Part shown: piece by piece, positions 32,782 through 41,563 of the stretch
Numbering within the stretch: position 1 is the stretch's first letter
Layout: each line of letters starts with the position of its first letter
Source of the DNA: UBA8079 sp965205535
Lineage (GTDB): Bacteria; Pseudomonadota; Alphaproteobacteria; UBA6615
DNA: 64,000 nt
Direction: 5' to 3'
Assembly (NCBI GenBank): GCA_965205535.1
Contig: CBDBHH010000005.1
Span: 2,852,001 to 2,916,000, forward strand
Translations under genes and position numbers: made by a program
The notes under the pieces: model-generated
The model's input: the letters and a program-made list of their open reading frames with translations, nothing else
What the model was told of the DNA's origin: nothing
The model's database searches: none

Positions 32782-33381
32782 ATGAAACGCGGACAGACAC
32801 CCTCGCAAACAGTCGGACCCTTCTTTGCCTACGGCCTCGTGCCGGAGCAGTACAATTACGGATTCTCCAGCGTCGCCGGCGGGGACATGACGACCGAGGC
32901 TGTTGAGGGGCAACATATTCGGCTGATCGGGCAGGTGTTCGATGGTGCTGGTGATCTGGTGCCGGACGCCCTGATCGAGATTTGGCAGGCCAACAGTCAC
33001 GGGCGTTACAACCATCCCGCCGACGATCGGCGCGACAATCTGCTCGATCCGGCATTCAAGGGATTCGGTCGGGTCGGTACCGGTACGACGCCCGATAGCC
33101 GTTTCAGCTTCGATACCATCAAGCCGGGCAGTGTGGATGGCAAACAGGCACCGCATCTGAATATGACGATCCTGATGCGCGGGTTGCTCCTGCACGTCTA
33201 CACACGGGTTTATTTTTCTGATGAAGCGGAGGCTAATGCTGACGATCCGGTCCTGTCGTCGGTACCGGAGGAGCGCCGCGAAACCCTGATCGCCAGGCGT
33301 GACGTAAACCTGCCGGGTCGCGTGTACCGGTTTGATGTTCACATGCAGGGCCCGGATGAGACGGTCTTTTTCGATGTTTGA
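32782..33381 (+). CDS. pcaG: Protocatechuate 3,4-dioxygenase, alpha subunit
   Basis: This 199-residue subunit has the PcaG start (QTPSQTVGPFFAYGLVP) and the shared intradiol fold motif LIEIWQANSHGRYNHPAD. As in other alpha subunits the iron ligands are absent. The C-terminal RVYRFDVHMQGPDETVFFDV is a canonical PcaG ending. It assembles with PcaH into the ring-cleavage enzyme. It is followed immediately by pcaB, whose frame begins at or just after the pcaG stop. Confidence 0.95.
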   Translation: MKRGQTPSQTVGPFFAYGLVPEQYNYGFSSVAGGDMTTEAVEGQHIRLIGQVFDGAGDLVPDALIEIWQANSHGRYNHPADDRRDNLLDPAFKGFGRVGTGTTPDSRFSFDTIKPGSVDGKQAPHLNMTILMRGLLLHVYTRVYFSDEAEANADDPVLSSVPEERRETLIARRDVNLPGRVYRFDVHMQGPDETVFFDV

Positions 33382-33404
33382 TGACATCACGCGGGAACGC
33401 TGAA

Positions 33405-34730
33405 ATGACCGGTGATCCTTTCGGTGCGCTGTCCCATGGCAATTTGTTTGCCACGGCCGAGATGCGCAGCCTCTTATCGGAAGACCGTCAATTTGCCGAG
33501 ATGGTTCGCTTCGAGGTCGCGCTGGCGCAGGCCCAGTCCGCATGTGGTGTCATTCCCGCGGCTGCGGCGGCGGATATCGCGGAGAGGCTCGAGGGCTTCA
33601 CGCCGGATTTGCAGGCGATCGGCGCCGGTTCAGAATCCGCAGGCGTGCCGGTTCCCGCACTGGTCGCACAACTGCGTGCCGCAGTCGGCGGGGAATCAGC
33701 GGCTTACCTGCACTGGGGTGCGACGTCACAGGATGCGATGGATACGGCACTTGTGCTGGTTCTGCGCGAGGTGATCGATAGTTTCGACAGGCAGCTCGAC
33801 GGGTTGATCGCGACACTGGCGGCGCGCGCGCGCGAACATCGCGAGACGGCAATGCTTGCACGAACACGGATGCAGCAGGCCGCGCCGACAACATTCGGCC
33901 TCAAGGTTGCCGGTTGGCGAGAGCCTTTGCTGCGGGTGCAGGCCCGTTTGACGGAGCTCCGGCCGCGACTGTTGGTCGTGCAACTCGGCGGTGCGGCCGG
34001 CACGCTCGCGCCGCTTGGGAATGATGGCCAAACTGTCCGCAAGGCTCTCGCAGATGCTTTGGACCTCGGGGTTTCGGCGATGTCCTGGCACACCCAGCGC
34101 GACGGTATTGCGGAACTGGCCTCCTGGCTTTCGTTGCTCACAGGGGCGTTGGGCAAGATCGGCCTGGATGTCGGACTGCTCGCGCAGAACGAGGTTGGAG
34201 AAATCCGGGAAACCGGGCAGGCGGGCCGCGGCGGTTCGTCCACCTTGCCGCAGAAATCAAACCCGGTTCGAAGTGAAGCGCTTGTGACGCTCGCCCGCTA
34301 CAACGCGAGTGCCGTTTCGGGCGTGCATCAGGCACTTTTGGCTGAGCATGAACGCAGCGGTGCGGCCTGGTCGCTCGAATGGTTGACCTTGCCGAACATG
34401 ATGCTCGCCGCGAGCGGCGCGCTGTCCCATGCGGAACATCTGGCCGCGGAGCTGGTTGTCGATGCATCGCGGATGCGCGCCAACATCGATGCGACGAACG
34501 GGCTTTGTCTGGCCGAGGCCGCGGCGTTCGCGTTGTCGGCCTATATGCCGCGTGCGGATGCACAGAAACTCGTGAGCGAAGCCTGTGCCGAGGTCACGCA
34601 ATCCGGTGAGAATCTAATCGCGATCCTGTCCGCGCGTTCGGATGCGGCGATTGACTGGCAGGCGCTGGCCCGGCCGGAAAACTATCTTGGTTCGGCCGCA
34701 GCGTTTGTGGATGAGGCGCTGGCGGATTGA
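33405..34730 (+). CDS. pcaB: 3-carboxy-cis,cis-muconate cycloisomerase
   Basis: The 441-residue protein belongs to the fumarase/aspartase superfamily. Signature GRGGSSTLPQKSNPVRSEAL (about 276-295) is the C3 substrate-binding loop, and YLHWGATSQDAMDTALVL is the C2-like segment, both in the PcaB form. It converts 3-carboxymuconate to 4-carboxymuconolactone, the substrate of PcaC. The chosen ATG 33405 follows GGGAA; an ATG/TTG at 33378-33381 overlapping the pcaG stop would add nine residues and is an alternative. pcaD, needed for the next step, is not in this cluster. Confidence 0.93.
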   Translation: MTGDPFGALSHGNLFATAEMRSLLSEDRQFAEMVRFEVALAQAQSACGVIPAAAAADIAERLEGFTPDLQAIGAGSESAGVPVPALVAQLRAAVGGESAAYLHWGATSQDAMDTALVLVLREVIDSFDRQLDGLIATLAARAREHRETAMLARTRMQQAAPTTFGLKVAGWREPLLRVQARLTELRPRLLVVQLGGAAGTLAPLGNDGQTVRKALADALDLGVSAMSWHTQRDGIAELASWLSLLTGALGKIGLDVGLLAQNEVGEIRETGQAGRGGSSTLPQKSNPVRSEALVTLARYNASAVSGVHQALLAEHERSGAAWSLEWLTLPNMMLAASGALSHAEHLAAELVVDASRMRANIDATNGLCLAEAAAFALSAYMPRADAQKLVSEACAEVTQSGENLIAILSARSDAAIDWQALARPENYLGSAAAFVDEALAD

Positions 34731-34742
34731 CCGTCGGGTGAC

Positions 34743-35561
34743 CTAGTCGAAGAACGCGAAGGTCCGGATCTCGATGCTCTCGCGCGGCGGTGCATCCGGC
34801 GGGCTCGACGGGTCGGCAAAGGATGTGTGCGGGGTAAAGCGCCCATCGAGGCTGGTGTCGGAATCATTGACCTTGAACACCAGGGCCTCGTCGCGGGTCA
34901 TGTTCGGAAAATAATACCATTCCTGACCGGGGCTGAAGGCGAGGCGGTAGGTCTCGCCGACCCGGTGCGGGTAGCGCCGCTCGGCCGTGATCAGGTCCTC
35001 GGGCCGGAAGGTTCGCGCGTCGCAGATGGTCAACGGATCCCGCTCGATCGGCTTACGGATCGCCCGCCAGACCTGGATGATCGCAAACCGACGTGACAGC
35101 AGATCGTCGGCCTCGTCAGGGAAAATCTCCCGCACCCGGCGGGGGCCTGAATTCTCGGTGTAGTCGTTATGTGCGGAGTGAACCGGTTCGCGGACCAGCT
35201 TTTCCTTGCGCGTGTCGTCGTCGCTGGAACGTATCGTGTGATCGAAGACTTCGACCCGTGATGCGCCGCTCACTTCGGCCACCAGCTTGCAGGCTTCGTC
35301 GTAGTAGATGTCCTTCAACTGGTCGGGGTCGAAGAAGTCGGTCATCGCCGTGGGATGATCGACTTCTTCGAATCCGTTTCGGTCGAGCAAGAATTCGTCG
35401 CGCGTCAGACGCCCGTTGCGGATGTCCCGCGGGTGCATCTCATAGGTTCCGGTCACCACCCGGGACATATCGCCCGCGGGCATGGTCTGGTTGACCAGCT
35501 TCTCGCCGGTGTCGACGGCATAGACAAGATCGGCGTGAACTGTCTCGGGTGCGGTGGTCAT
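34743..35561 (-). CDS. CmcJ/NvfI family oxidoreductase
   Basis: The 272-residue protein matches the CmcJ/NvfI-type (AsaB-like) Fe(II)/2-oxoglutarate-dependent family. Landmarks are VEVFDHTIRSS, PVHSAHNDYTENSGPRRV (His and Asp of the iron site), RRFAIIQVWRAIRKPIERDPL, and the C-terminal EWYYFPNMTRDEALVFKVNDS with DGRFTPHTSFADP. Characterised relatives hydroxylate or rearrange secondary metabolites in fungi and beta-lactam producers, while the many proteobacterial members are uncharacterised. It is downstream of a flavin reductase gene on the same strand and faces the pca operon tail to tail. Confidence 0.8.
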   Translation of the reverse strand: MTTAPETVHADLVYAVDTGEKLVNQTMPAGDMSRVVTGTYEMHPRDIRNGRLTRDEFLLDRNGFEEVDHPTAMTDFFDPDQLKDIYYDEACKLVAEVSGASRVEVFDHTIRSSDDDTRKEKLVREPVHSAHNDYTENSGPRRVREIFPDEADDLLSRRFAIIQVWRAIRKPIERDPLTICDARTFRPEDLITAERRYPHRVGETYRLAFSPGQEWYYFPNMTRDEALVFKVNDSDTSLDGRFTPHTSFADPSSPPDAPPRESIEIRTFAFFD

Positions 35562-35585
35562 GTCGATCTCTCTTGCGGGCCGGCG

Positions 35586-36278
35586 CTAGCGGTCTGTCTT
35601 CGCGATTTCCTGGGCCTGGGCGATGGTTTCCTCGGGGGGTGCCGAGCCCGGCGGGTGCAGGAAGGGCATGGAAAATTTATCGGTAATCTTCGTGTACCCG
35701 CCATTTCCGGCCATGCGGCCGAGCGCATCGAGCGCCTCCGGGTCCACATGCAGGCGGTCGTTCACCACCGCGTCGTCCATATGGAAATGCACGACTTCGC
35801 CGAAGATCACATAATAAGGCAGAGTGCCCATCTCGTGGATGTCGATCAGCTTGCTCTCGAGCGCCACCCGGCAGTCGGTGATGCGGGGCGGTTTCACCAG
35901 TCTCGATGGCGCGGTGTTGAAGCCCGCGATCTCCATCTCGTTGACGTCGCTCTTGTAGTCGAGGGCGCAGGCGTTCATCCGGTTGCGCAGTTCATAGTCC
36001 ACGATATGCACGACCATCTCCGGGTGATGGCGCAGGTTTGCCACCGTGTCCTTGAGCTCGCCCGTGCTGCCGCCTGATTTGGGGCCGCTCTTCGGGCTGC
36101 AGGCGATCATGAACATTGGCGGGGACACGCCGATGCAGTTAAAGAAGCTGAACGGTGCCGCGTTCGGCCCATCGGGTCCCAACGTGACCGTCAGCGCGAT
36201 CGGGCGCGGGATGATCGCGCCGCTCATCAGCTTGTACTGGTCCTCGACGGCCAGGTCCGCAGCGGTGAATTCCGCCAT
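35586..36278 (-). CDS. Flavin reductase family protein
   Basis: The 230-residue protein has the split-barrel FMN-binding fold of flavin reductases and flavoredoxins. It shows MSGAIIPRPIALTVTLGPDGPNAAPFSFFN at the start (family motif PRPIALT...NAAPFS), SPPMFMIACSPKSG, KDTVANLRHHPEMVVHIVD, and a C-terminal catalytic-like FGEVVHFHMDD. Members either supply reduced FMN to a monooxygenase or act as stand-alone reductases. It starts 24 bp upstream of the CmcJ-like gene and likely shares its transcript. Confidence 0.88.
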   Translation of the reverse strand: MAEFTAADLAVEDQYKLMSGAIIPRPIALTVTLGPDGPNAAPFSFFNCIGVSPPMFMIACSPKSGPKSGGSTGELKDTVANLRHHPEMVVHIVDYELRNRMNACALDYKSDVNEMEIAGFNTAPSRLVKPPRITDCRVALESKLIDIHEMGTLPYYVIFGEVVHFHMDDAVVNDRLHVDPEALDALGRMAGNGGYTKITDKFSMPFLHPPGSAPPEETIAQAQEIAKTDR

Positions 36279-36362
36279 CGTTGTTCCCCCTCGTTCACAT
36301 AAATGGTTGTTGGATGCAGGCTAACCCGTTGCCGCGCGAATGCAAATTCTCACGCGTATCTT

Positions 36363-37131
36363 CTATCTGCCCGTGAACCTGGCGGGGCGACCTTCAGTCA
36401 CCGCGGCGATACCCTCATCCACGTCGTCGCTCCATTCGAGCGCGTGGCGCAGGGTGTCCGACATCTCCCGGGCCGCCCGGAAGCCCGGCTCCTGGCGGGC
36501 GCGGGCAATGCGCTTGGCACCGCGGGTCGCCAGCGGTCCATTAGCGCCGATGGTTTGTGCAAGTTCGCTGGCCGCCGCCAGCACCTTTCCCTTCGGGTGC
36601 AGGTGATTGACGAAGCCGATGCGCGCCATCTCTGCGGCGTTGATCTGCTTGCCCGAGGCGATGAGTTCGATGGCGTGGCGCGCCCGCGCCGGGAAATCTT
36701 CCCCATTTGGCCTCGGGCAGCATTAGGGTCGAATGTTCGCCCGCGATCCGGATGTCGCAGGCCAGGGCCAGTTCCGACGCGCCGGCGACGATCTTTCCGT
36801 TGATCGCGGCAATCGTGATCTGGGGCAGGGCTTCCAGCTCATCGAAGATGCGGTTGCCATCCACGACGTAGGCGATCACCACGTCCTTGGTCATGGCCGC
36901 GCGGATGGCCGGGTTCATCAGGCCGGCCGAGAACCAGTCGTCGCCCGCGCCGGTGAAAATCACGACCTGGATATCGGTGCTGGTCCGCAACTCGTCGATG
37001 ACCGCGCCGAGATTGCGAAGGCTGTCGGGGTTGAGGCGATTCTCGTTGTCCGGCGCGTTGATGGTGATCGTCGCGACGGGCGGGGCCAGGTCCAGGCTGA
37101 GTTCAGGATGGAGTTCGGTCTTGATGGTCAT
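36363..37131 (-). pseudogene. Enoyl-CoA hydratase/isomerase family gene, frame-broken
   Basis: The N-terminal frame from ATG 37131 carries crotonase motifs (DIQVVIFTGAGDDWFSAGLM, then AAINGKIVAGASELALACDIRIA) up to LPEAKWG near 36,705. Reading then resumes in another frame as ARHAIELIASGKQINAAEMA, continuing to TGR at 36363. One base added near TGGGGA at 36,701-36,705 rejoins the frames, but the linking segment is also about a dozen residues shorter than in relatives, so a small deletion is possible. As it stands the gene cannot make a full crotonase trimer subunit. It precedes a divergent hydrolase gene. Confidence 0.7.
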
Positions 37132-37244
37132 GGTTCCCCGTGGCGTTGGTTTCGCTTCGATTATGGCTGTGAACCCTCGTTTGCCCAAATTTCGCGCGTG
37201 GCGACTGGCGGCGACCGAAAGTTAATTGTAGTTTTGGAAAAATT

Positions 37245-37261
37245 GGGTCATGCAATGACCC
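37245..37261. promoter_or_regulatory. Inverted repeat upstream of the first alpha/beta hydrolase
   Basis: GGGTCAT (37245-37251) and ATGACCC (37255-37261) are perfect 7-bp arms with a 3-bp spacer, 30 bp before the hydrolase ATG. It is placed like an operator. No regulator gene is adjacent, and the second hydrolase copy at 40340 does not have it. Confidence 0.4.
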
Positions 37262-37290
37262 GGAACAATCCTTGAGGGGGGAACACAAAC

Positions 37291-38499
37291 ATGCCGAAAC
37301 CACAATTGCGGGCCGATCAGGGCTGGATCTTCGATAATTTCCTGATGCTGTCGGACAATGAGGATGTTCTGCATCCCGGAATCATGGGAACGCGTCTGGG
37401 CCGCGGTTTCATGATGCAGGATTTGACCGCGGTCTACACCAAGGTCACCGACCGGCGTTCGTTCCCCAAGGCGTGGGCGAAACGCGCCGCGAAGCTCGAA
37501 ACCATGGCCCAGGAGGCGGAGGGCGAGGGCCGCCTGGTGACGGCGCGGCGGCTCTATCACCGTGCCGCCCTGTGTTTCGGCCGGGCGCAGCATCTGGTGC
37601 CGGTGCACCGCAACCCGAATAAGGAAGACTGGTACCGGGCGCTCTACCGCAACTATGACAAGCTGATCGAATTGTCCGGCGGCATGATGGAGAAGGTGTC
37701 ACCCCAGTTCGCGGACGGCCACAGCGCCCATGCGATCTTCCACAAGGCACCCGGCGACGGGCCGAAGCCGACCGTGGTGATCATCCCGGGTATGGACGCG
37801 CTCAAGGAAGACGTCGGCAACCCGTTTGAGAATGACTACACGATCCGGGGCATGAACATCGTCTGTATGGACGGACCGGGCCAGGGTGAATGCAACTTCA
37901 ATGAAACCTGGCTCACGGCCGACAATTATCAAAAGGCGGCGTCGGCGGTCATCGACTGGGCTGCGGCGCGCGATGATGTGGATGCGGACCGGATCGGTGT
38001 CATGGGTATGTCCATGGGGTCGCGCTGGGGCGTACAGGTCGGCGCCCATGACAAGCGGGTGAAGGCCGTGGTTGGCCAGATGGCCAATGTGGGCTCCTTC
38101 GACATCATCTTCGAGCAGGCCCAGCCCAATTTCAAACGCATCTTCATGTACATGACGGGCTACACCGACGAGGACGAATTCGACGAACACATGAAGACCC
38201 ACGACAGCCTGCCCGATGTGGCCAAGCAACTGACGGTGCCTCATCTGTTGGTGGCCGGTGACATGGACGAGCTGTGTACGCCCCAGGACATAGAGAATTT
38301 CCGTGCCAATCTCGCCGGCTCGAGCGAGCTGTGGCTTTACGAAGGCATTTTCCACCCGATGGGCGAAGTCTCGGCGGAGATCTATCCCGCGATGGCGGAC
38401 TGGATGCTGACGACCCTGAACGAGGGGCGGCCCGATGGCGAACGGGTCACCGCCTATGTGGAGGAGGGGACAACCCTCGCAGAGCACGAGCATGGCTGA
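37291..38499 (+). CDS. Alpha/beta hydrolase, 2,6-dihydroxypseudooxynicotine hydrolase-like (copy 1)
   Basis: The 402-residue protein has an N-terminal helical region and an alpha/beta hydrolase domain. The nucleophile elbow is GVMGMSMGSRWG (Ser at about 234). VIIPGMDALKEDV forms the oxyanion loop. An Asp in LLVAGDMDELCTP and the His in EGIFHPMGEVS complete the triad. The fold and length match DHPON hydrolase/FrsA-like C-C or ester hydrolases. It is a close paralogue of the gene at 40340, sharing the N-terminal PKPQLRADQGWIFDNFLMLS and the pattern of the whole protein. Likely a catabolic hydrolase with unknown substrate. Confidence 0.85.
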   Translation: MPKPQLRADQGWIFDNFLMLSDNEDVLHPGIMGTRLGRGFMMQDLTAVYTKVTDRRSFPKAWAKRAAKLETMAQEAEGEGRLVTARRLYHRAALCFGRAQHLVPVHRNPNKEDWYRALYRNYDKLIELSGGMMEKVSPQFADGHSAHAIFHKAPGDGPKPTVVIIPGMDALKEDVGNPFENDYTIRGMNIVCMDGPGQGECNFNETWLTADNYQKAASAVIDWAAARDDVDADRIGVMGMSMGSRWGVQVGAHDKRVKAVVGQMANVGSFDIIFEQAQPNFKRIFMYMTGYTDEDEFDEHMKTHDSLPDVAKQLTVPHLLVAGDMDELCTPQDIENFRANLAGSSELWLYEGIFHPMGEVSAEIYPAMADWMLTTLNEGRPDGERVTAYVEEGTTLAEHEHG

Positions 38500-38570
38500 C
38501 CGGGCGCAATCGACGCGGTGAATCGGCGATGAAACTGTCGTAACCTCGGGCTGGAAAGGATTCCCGCTCG

Positions 38571-40298
38571 ATGCACGATCACGCCATACCTTTCTTGCGC
38601 GAAATCGTCCTGTTTCTGGTGATCGCGGCGATCCTGGTGCCGGCCTTCCAGCGGGTCCGGGTCAGCCCGGTGCTGGGTTTCCTGCTCGCCGGCCTGGTGG
38701 TCGGCCCGTTCGGGCTCGGTGCGTTCGCAGACCGGTCGCCGTGGCTCGCCTACGTCACCTTCACCGAGGTTGAGAGCGTGCGGGTCCTCGCCGAGTTCGG
38801 CGTGGTCTTCCTGCTGTTCCTGATCGGCCTCGAACTCTCCATCGAGCGGCTCTGGTCCATGCGGCGCATGGTGCTCGGCCTCGGTGCGTCCCAGGTGCTG
38901 GTGACGGGGCTGCTGATCGGCGCCGTCGCGCTCGCCTGGGGCAATTCCCTGAACGCCGCGATTTTGATTGGCGCCAGCTTTGCCCTGTCCTCGACCGCCG
39001 TGGTCGTGGAGGAACTGGTTCGGCGCAAGGAATTCTCGACCCGGGTCGGGCGCGCGTCCTTCTCCGTGCTGCTGTTCCAGGATTTGTCGGTCGTGCCCAT
39101 CCTGATACTGGTCTCGGCGTTTACCGGTGCGTCGGGCGACAGCTTCCTGCAATCGCTTGCCGTCGGGTTCGGGATCGCGATTGCCGCGGCGGTCGCGATT
39201 TTCGTGCTGGGCCGGATCGTGCTGCGACCTTTGTTTCGGCTGGCCGCGTCGGCGCGTGCGCCGGAGTTTTTCGTGGCGATCACCCTGCTGGCCGTCATTG
39301 GCGCGTCGGCGGCGACGGCTGCCGCGGGTCTCAGCCTGGCGCTCGGCGCCTTCCTCGCCGGGCTGCTGCTCGCAGAGACCGAGTTCCGTCACCAGATCGA
39401 GGTCGATATCCAGCCCTTCAAAGGGCTTCTCATGGGGCTGTTCTTCCTGACGGTCGGCATGAGCATCGACCTTCAGGTCTTCATCGACACGGCGGTGCTT
39501 ATTGTAGCCTCCGTCGTCGGGCTGATCGCGCTCAAGACAGCCATCATCACCATTCTCGGTCGGATGTTTGGGCTGCCGCTCGCCAACGCTGTCCATGCGG
39601 GTCTGTTGCTCGGGCAGGCCGGGGAGTTCGGGCTGCTGGTCGTCGGGCTCGCCATGGTCGGGGGGTTGATCCCCGGTGCCGACGGGCAGTTCTTCCTCAT
39701 CGTTGCCGGACTGGCGATGATGGTGACGCCTGTGCTTGCGGTGGCCGGTGCACGGGTGGGCGCGCGGCTGGCGCGCGGCAGCACACGGTCACTCGAACCG
39801 GACGCCGAAGAAATTGCCGAGCTCGGCCACCATGTCGTCATCGCCGGTTATGGACGGGTGGGGGCCGCCATCGCCGCGCTTCTGCGCGAGGAGCGGATCA
39901 ACTATGTGGCACTGGATACGGATTCCGGCCTCGTCTCGCAACTTCGCGCGGCCGGTGAACCGGTCTTCTATGGCGACGGGCGGCACGCCGAAGTGCTGGC
40001 CAAAGTGGGTGCCGAGCGGGCGAGTGCCGTGGTGCTGACCCTCGACGTGGAACGGGACGCCGAACAGGCAGTACGCGATATTCGCAAGCGCTGGCCGGAT
40101 GTGCAGGTCTATGCCCGTGCGCGCGATCTCGAACATGCGGCCGAACTCGATTCGGCCGGCGCGACCCGAACGATCCCCGAGCTGGCGGAGTCCAGCCTTC
40201 AGATGGGTGCGTTCGTGTTGACCGGTCTGGGATTGCCGCCCGACGCAGCCAACACGCTGGTCGATCGGCTGCGCGATGGCGGCTATAAAGAATTGTAA
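38571..40298 (+). CDS. CPA2 family monovalent cation:proton antiporter with TrkA-N domain
   Basis: The 575-residue protein has about 12-13 membrane helices (residues 1-400) of the Na+/H+ exchanger fold, including VFLLFLIGLELSIERLWSM and the ALSSTAVVVEEL stretch. A cytosolic Rossmann domain follows (HHVVIAGYGRVGAAIAALLR, about 423), the TrkA-N/RCK domain that senses NAD(H) or related ligands in KefB/KefC-type proteins. A final EL ends it without a TrkA-C domain. It moves K+ or Na+ against protons across the inner membrane. It is sandwiched between the two hydrolase paralogues in the same direction. Confidence 0.92.
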   Translation: MHDHAIPFLREIVLFLVIAAILVPAFQRVRVSPVLGFLLAGLVVGPFGLGAFADRSPWLAYVTFTEVESVRVLAEFGVVFLLFLIGLELSIERLWSMRRMVLGLGASQVLVTGLLIGAVALAWGNSLNAAILIGASFALSSTAVVVEELVRRKEFSTRVGRASFSVLLFQDLSVVPILILVSAFTGASGDSFLQSLAVGFGIAIAAAVAIFVLGRIVLRPLFRLAASARAPEFFVAITLLAVIGASAATAAAGLSLALGAFLAGLLLAETEFRHQIEVDIQPFKGLLMGLFFLTVGMSIDLQVFIDTAVLIVASVVGLIALKTAIITILGRMFGLPLANAVHAGLLLGQAGEFGLLVVGLAMVGGLIPGADGQFFLIVAGLAMMVTPVLAVAGARVGARLARGSTRSLEPDAEEIAELGHHVVIAGYGRVGAAIAALLREERINYVALDTDSGLVSQLRAAGEPVFYGDGRHAEVLAKVGAERASAVVLTLDVERDAEQAVRDIRKRWPDVQVYARARDLEHAAELDSAGATRTIPELAESSLQMGAFVLTGLGLPPDAANTLVDRLRDGGYKEL

Positions 40299-40339
40299 AA
40301 CCGGGGTAATAATCCGGAAAACAAAGGGGGAGTAACACG

Positions 40340-41548
40340 ATGCCTAAACCACAATTGCGCGCCGACCAGGGCTGGATTTTCGACAATTTCCTGATGCTGT
40401 CGGACAACGAAGATGTCCTGCATCCCGGCATCATGGGCAACCGCCTAGAACGCGGCACCAAGTTCGAGGATCTGAACGCGGTCTACTCGAAAGTGACCGG
40501 CCGGCGCTCCTTCCCCAAGGCCTGGGGCAAGCGGGCCGCAGTGCTGGAGGGCATGGCGAAGGACGCCGAGGCCCGCGGGCGGCTCTACACCGCGCGCCAG
40601 CTTAATCATCGCGCGGCGATCTGCTATGGCCGGGCCCAGCACCTGATCCCGATCCACGGTCAGGCCCAGAAGGTCGAATGGTTCGAGGGGCTGTATCGTT
40701 GCTACGACAAGGTGGTGGAATGGTCCGACGGGACCATGGAATCCAAGACCATCGAGTTCGCACCGGGCCAGAACGCCTATGCGACCTTCCACAAGGCGCC
40801 CGGTGACGGGCCGAAGCCGACAATCATCGCGCTGCCGGGCATGGACCAGGTCAAGGAAGACGTCTGCAACCCGTTCAACAACGAGTTCATTCCTCGCGGC
40901 ATGAATGTCTGCGCCATCGACGGGCCGGGGCAGGGGGCGTGCAACCGCGACGGGACCTGGCAGACCGAGAACAATTACGAGCAGGCGGCCTCGGCGGTCG
41001 TCGACTGGCTGCTGACTCGCGACGATGTGGATGCCGACAAGATCGGGATCTTCGGCATGTCCATGGGCTCGCGCTGGGGCGTGCTGATCGGCGCGGCGGA
41101 CCCGCGCATCAGCGCGGTGTGTGGCCAGATGGCCAATGTCGGCTCCTTCGACATGATCTTCGAGCAGGCCCAGCCCAACTTCAAACGCATCTTCATGTAC
41201 ATGGCGGGATACAGCGACGAAGCCGAGTTCGATGAATTCGTGGCGCGGCTCGCTGACCTGCCCGATGTGGCGAAGGGCCTGAAGGTGCCCCATCTGCTGG
41301 TGGCCGGCGACATGGACGAGCTGTGCTCGCCCGACGATATCGCCACATTCCGCGCCGGGCTGGGCGGACCCACGGAGCTCTGGCTCTATGAGGGCGTGTT
41401 CCACCCCATGGGAGAGGTCGCCAACCAGATCTACCCGGGCATCGCCGACTGGCTGCTGGAAACCCTGACCAACGGGCGGCCCGACGGCTACAACAACACG
41501 GTCTATGTGGAAGACGGCACGACGCTTGCCGACTATGATCACGGCTAA
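40340..41548 (+). CDS. Alpha/beta hydrolase, 2,6-dihydroxypseudooxynicotine hydrolase-like (copy 2)
   Basis: This 402-residue paralogue of the gene at 37291 has the same length and N-terminus. The nucleophile elbow GIFGMSMGSRWG, oxyanion loop ALPGMDQVKEDV, acid in LLVAGDMDELCSP and His in EGVFHPMGEVA are all kept. Divergence is spread through the lid and surface (for example GTWQTENNYEQ against ETWLTADNYQK), so both copies look functional and may differ in substrate. GGGGGAG precedes ATG 40340. The next gene, a DapA-family enzyme, starts 15 bp after the stop, so the two are probably one operon. Confidence 0.85.
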   Translation: MPKPQLRADQGWIFDNFLMLSDNEDVLHPGIMGNRLERGTKFEDLNAVYSKVTGRRSFPKAWGKRAAVLEGMAKDAEARGRLYTARQLNHRAAICYGRAQHLIPIHGQAQKVEWFEGLYRCYDKVVEWSDGTMESKTIEFAPGQNAYATFHKAPGDGPKPTIIALPGMDQVKEDVCNPFNNEFIPRGMNVCAIDGPGQGACNRDGTWQTENNYEQAASAVVDWLLTRDDVDADKIGIFGMSMGSRWGVLIGAADPRISAVCGQMANVGSFDMIFEQAQPNFKRIFMYMAGYSDEAEFDEFVARLADLPDVAKGLKVPHLLVAGDMDELCSPDDIATFRAGLGGPTELWLYEGVFHPMGEVANQIYPGIADWLLETLTNGRPDGYNNTVYVEDGTTLADYDHG

Positions 41549-41563
41549 GCAGGAGGAACCGGC

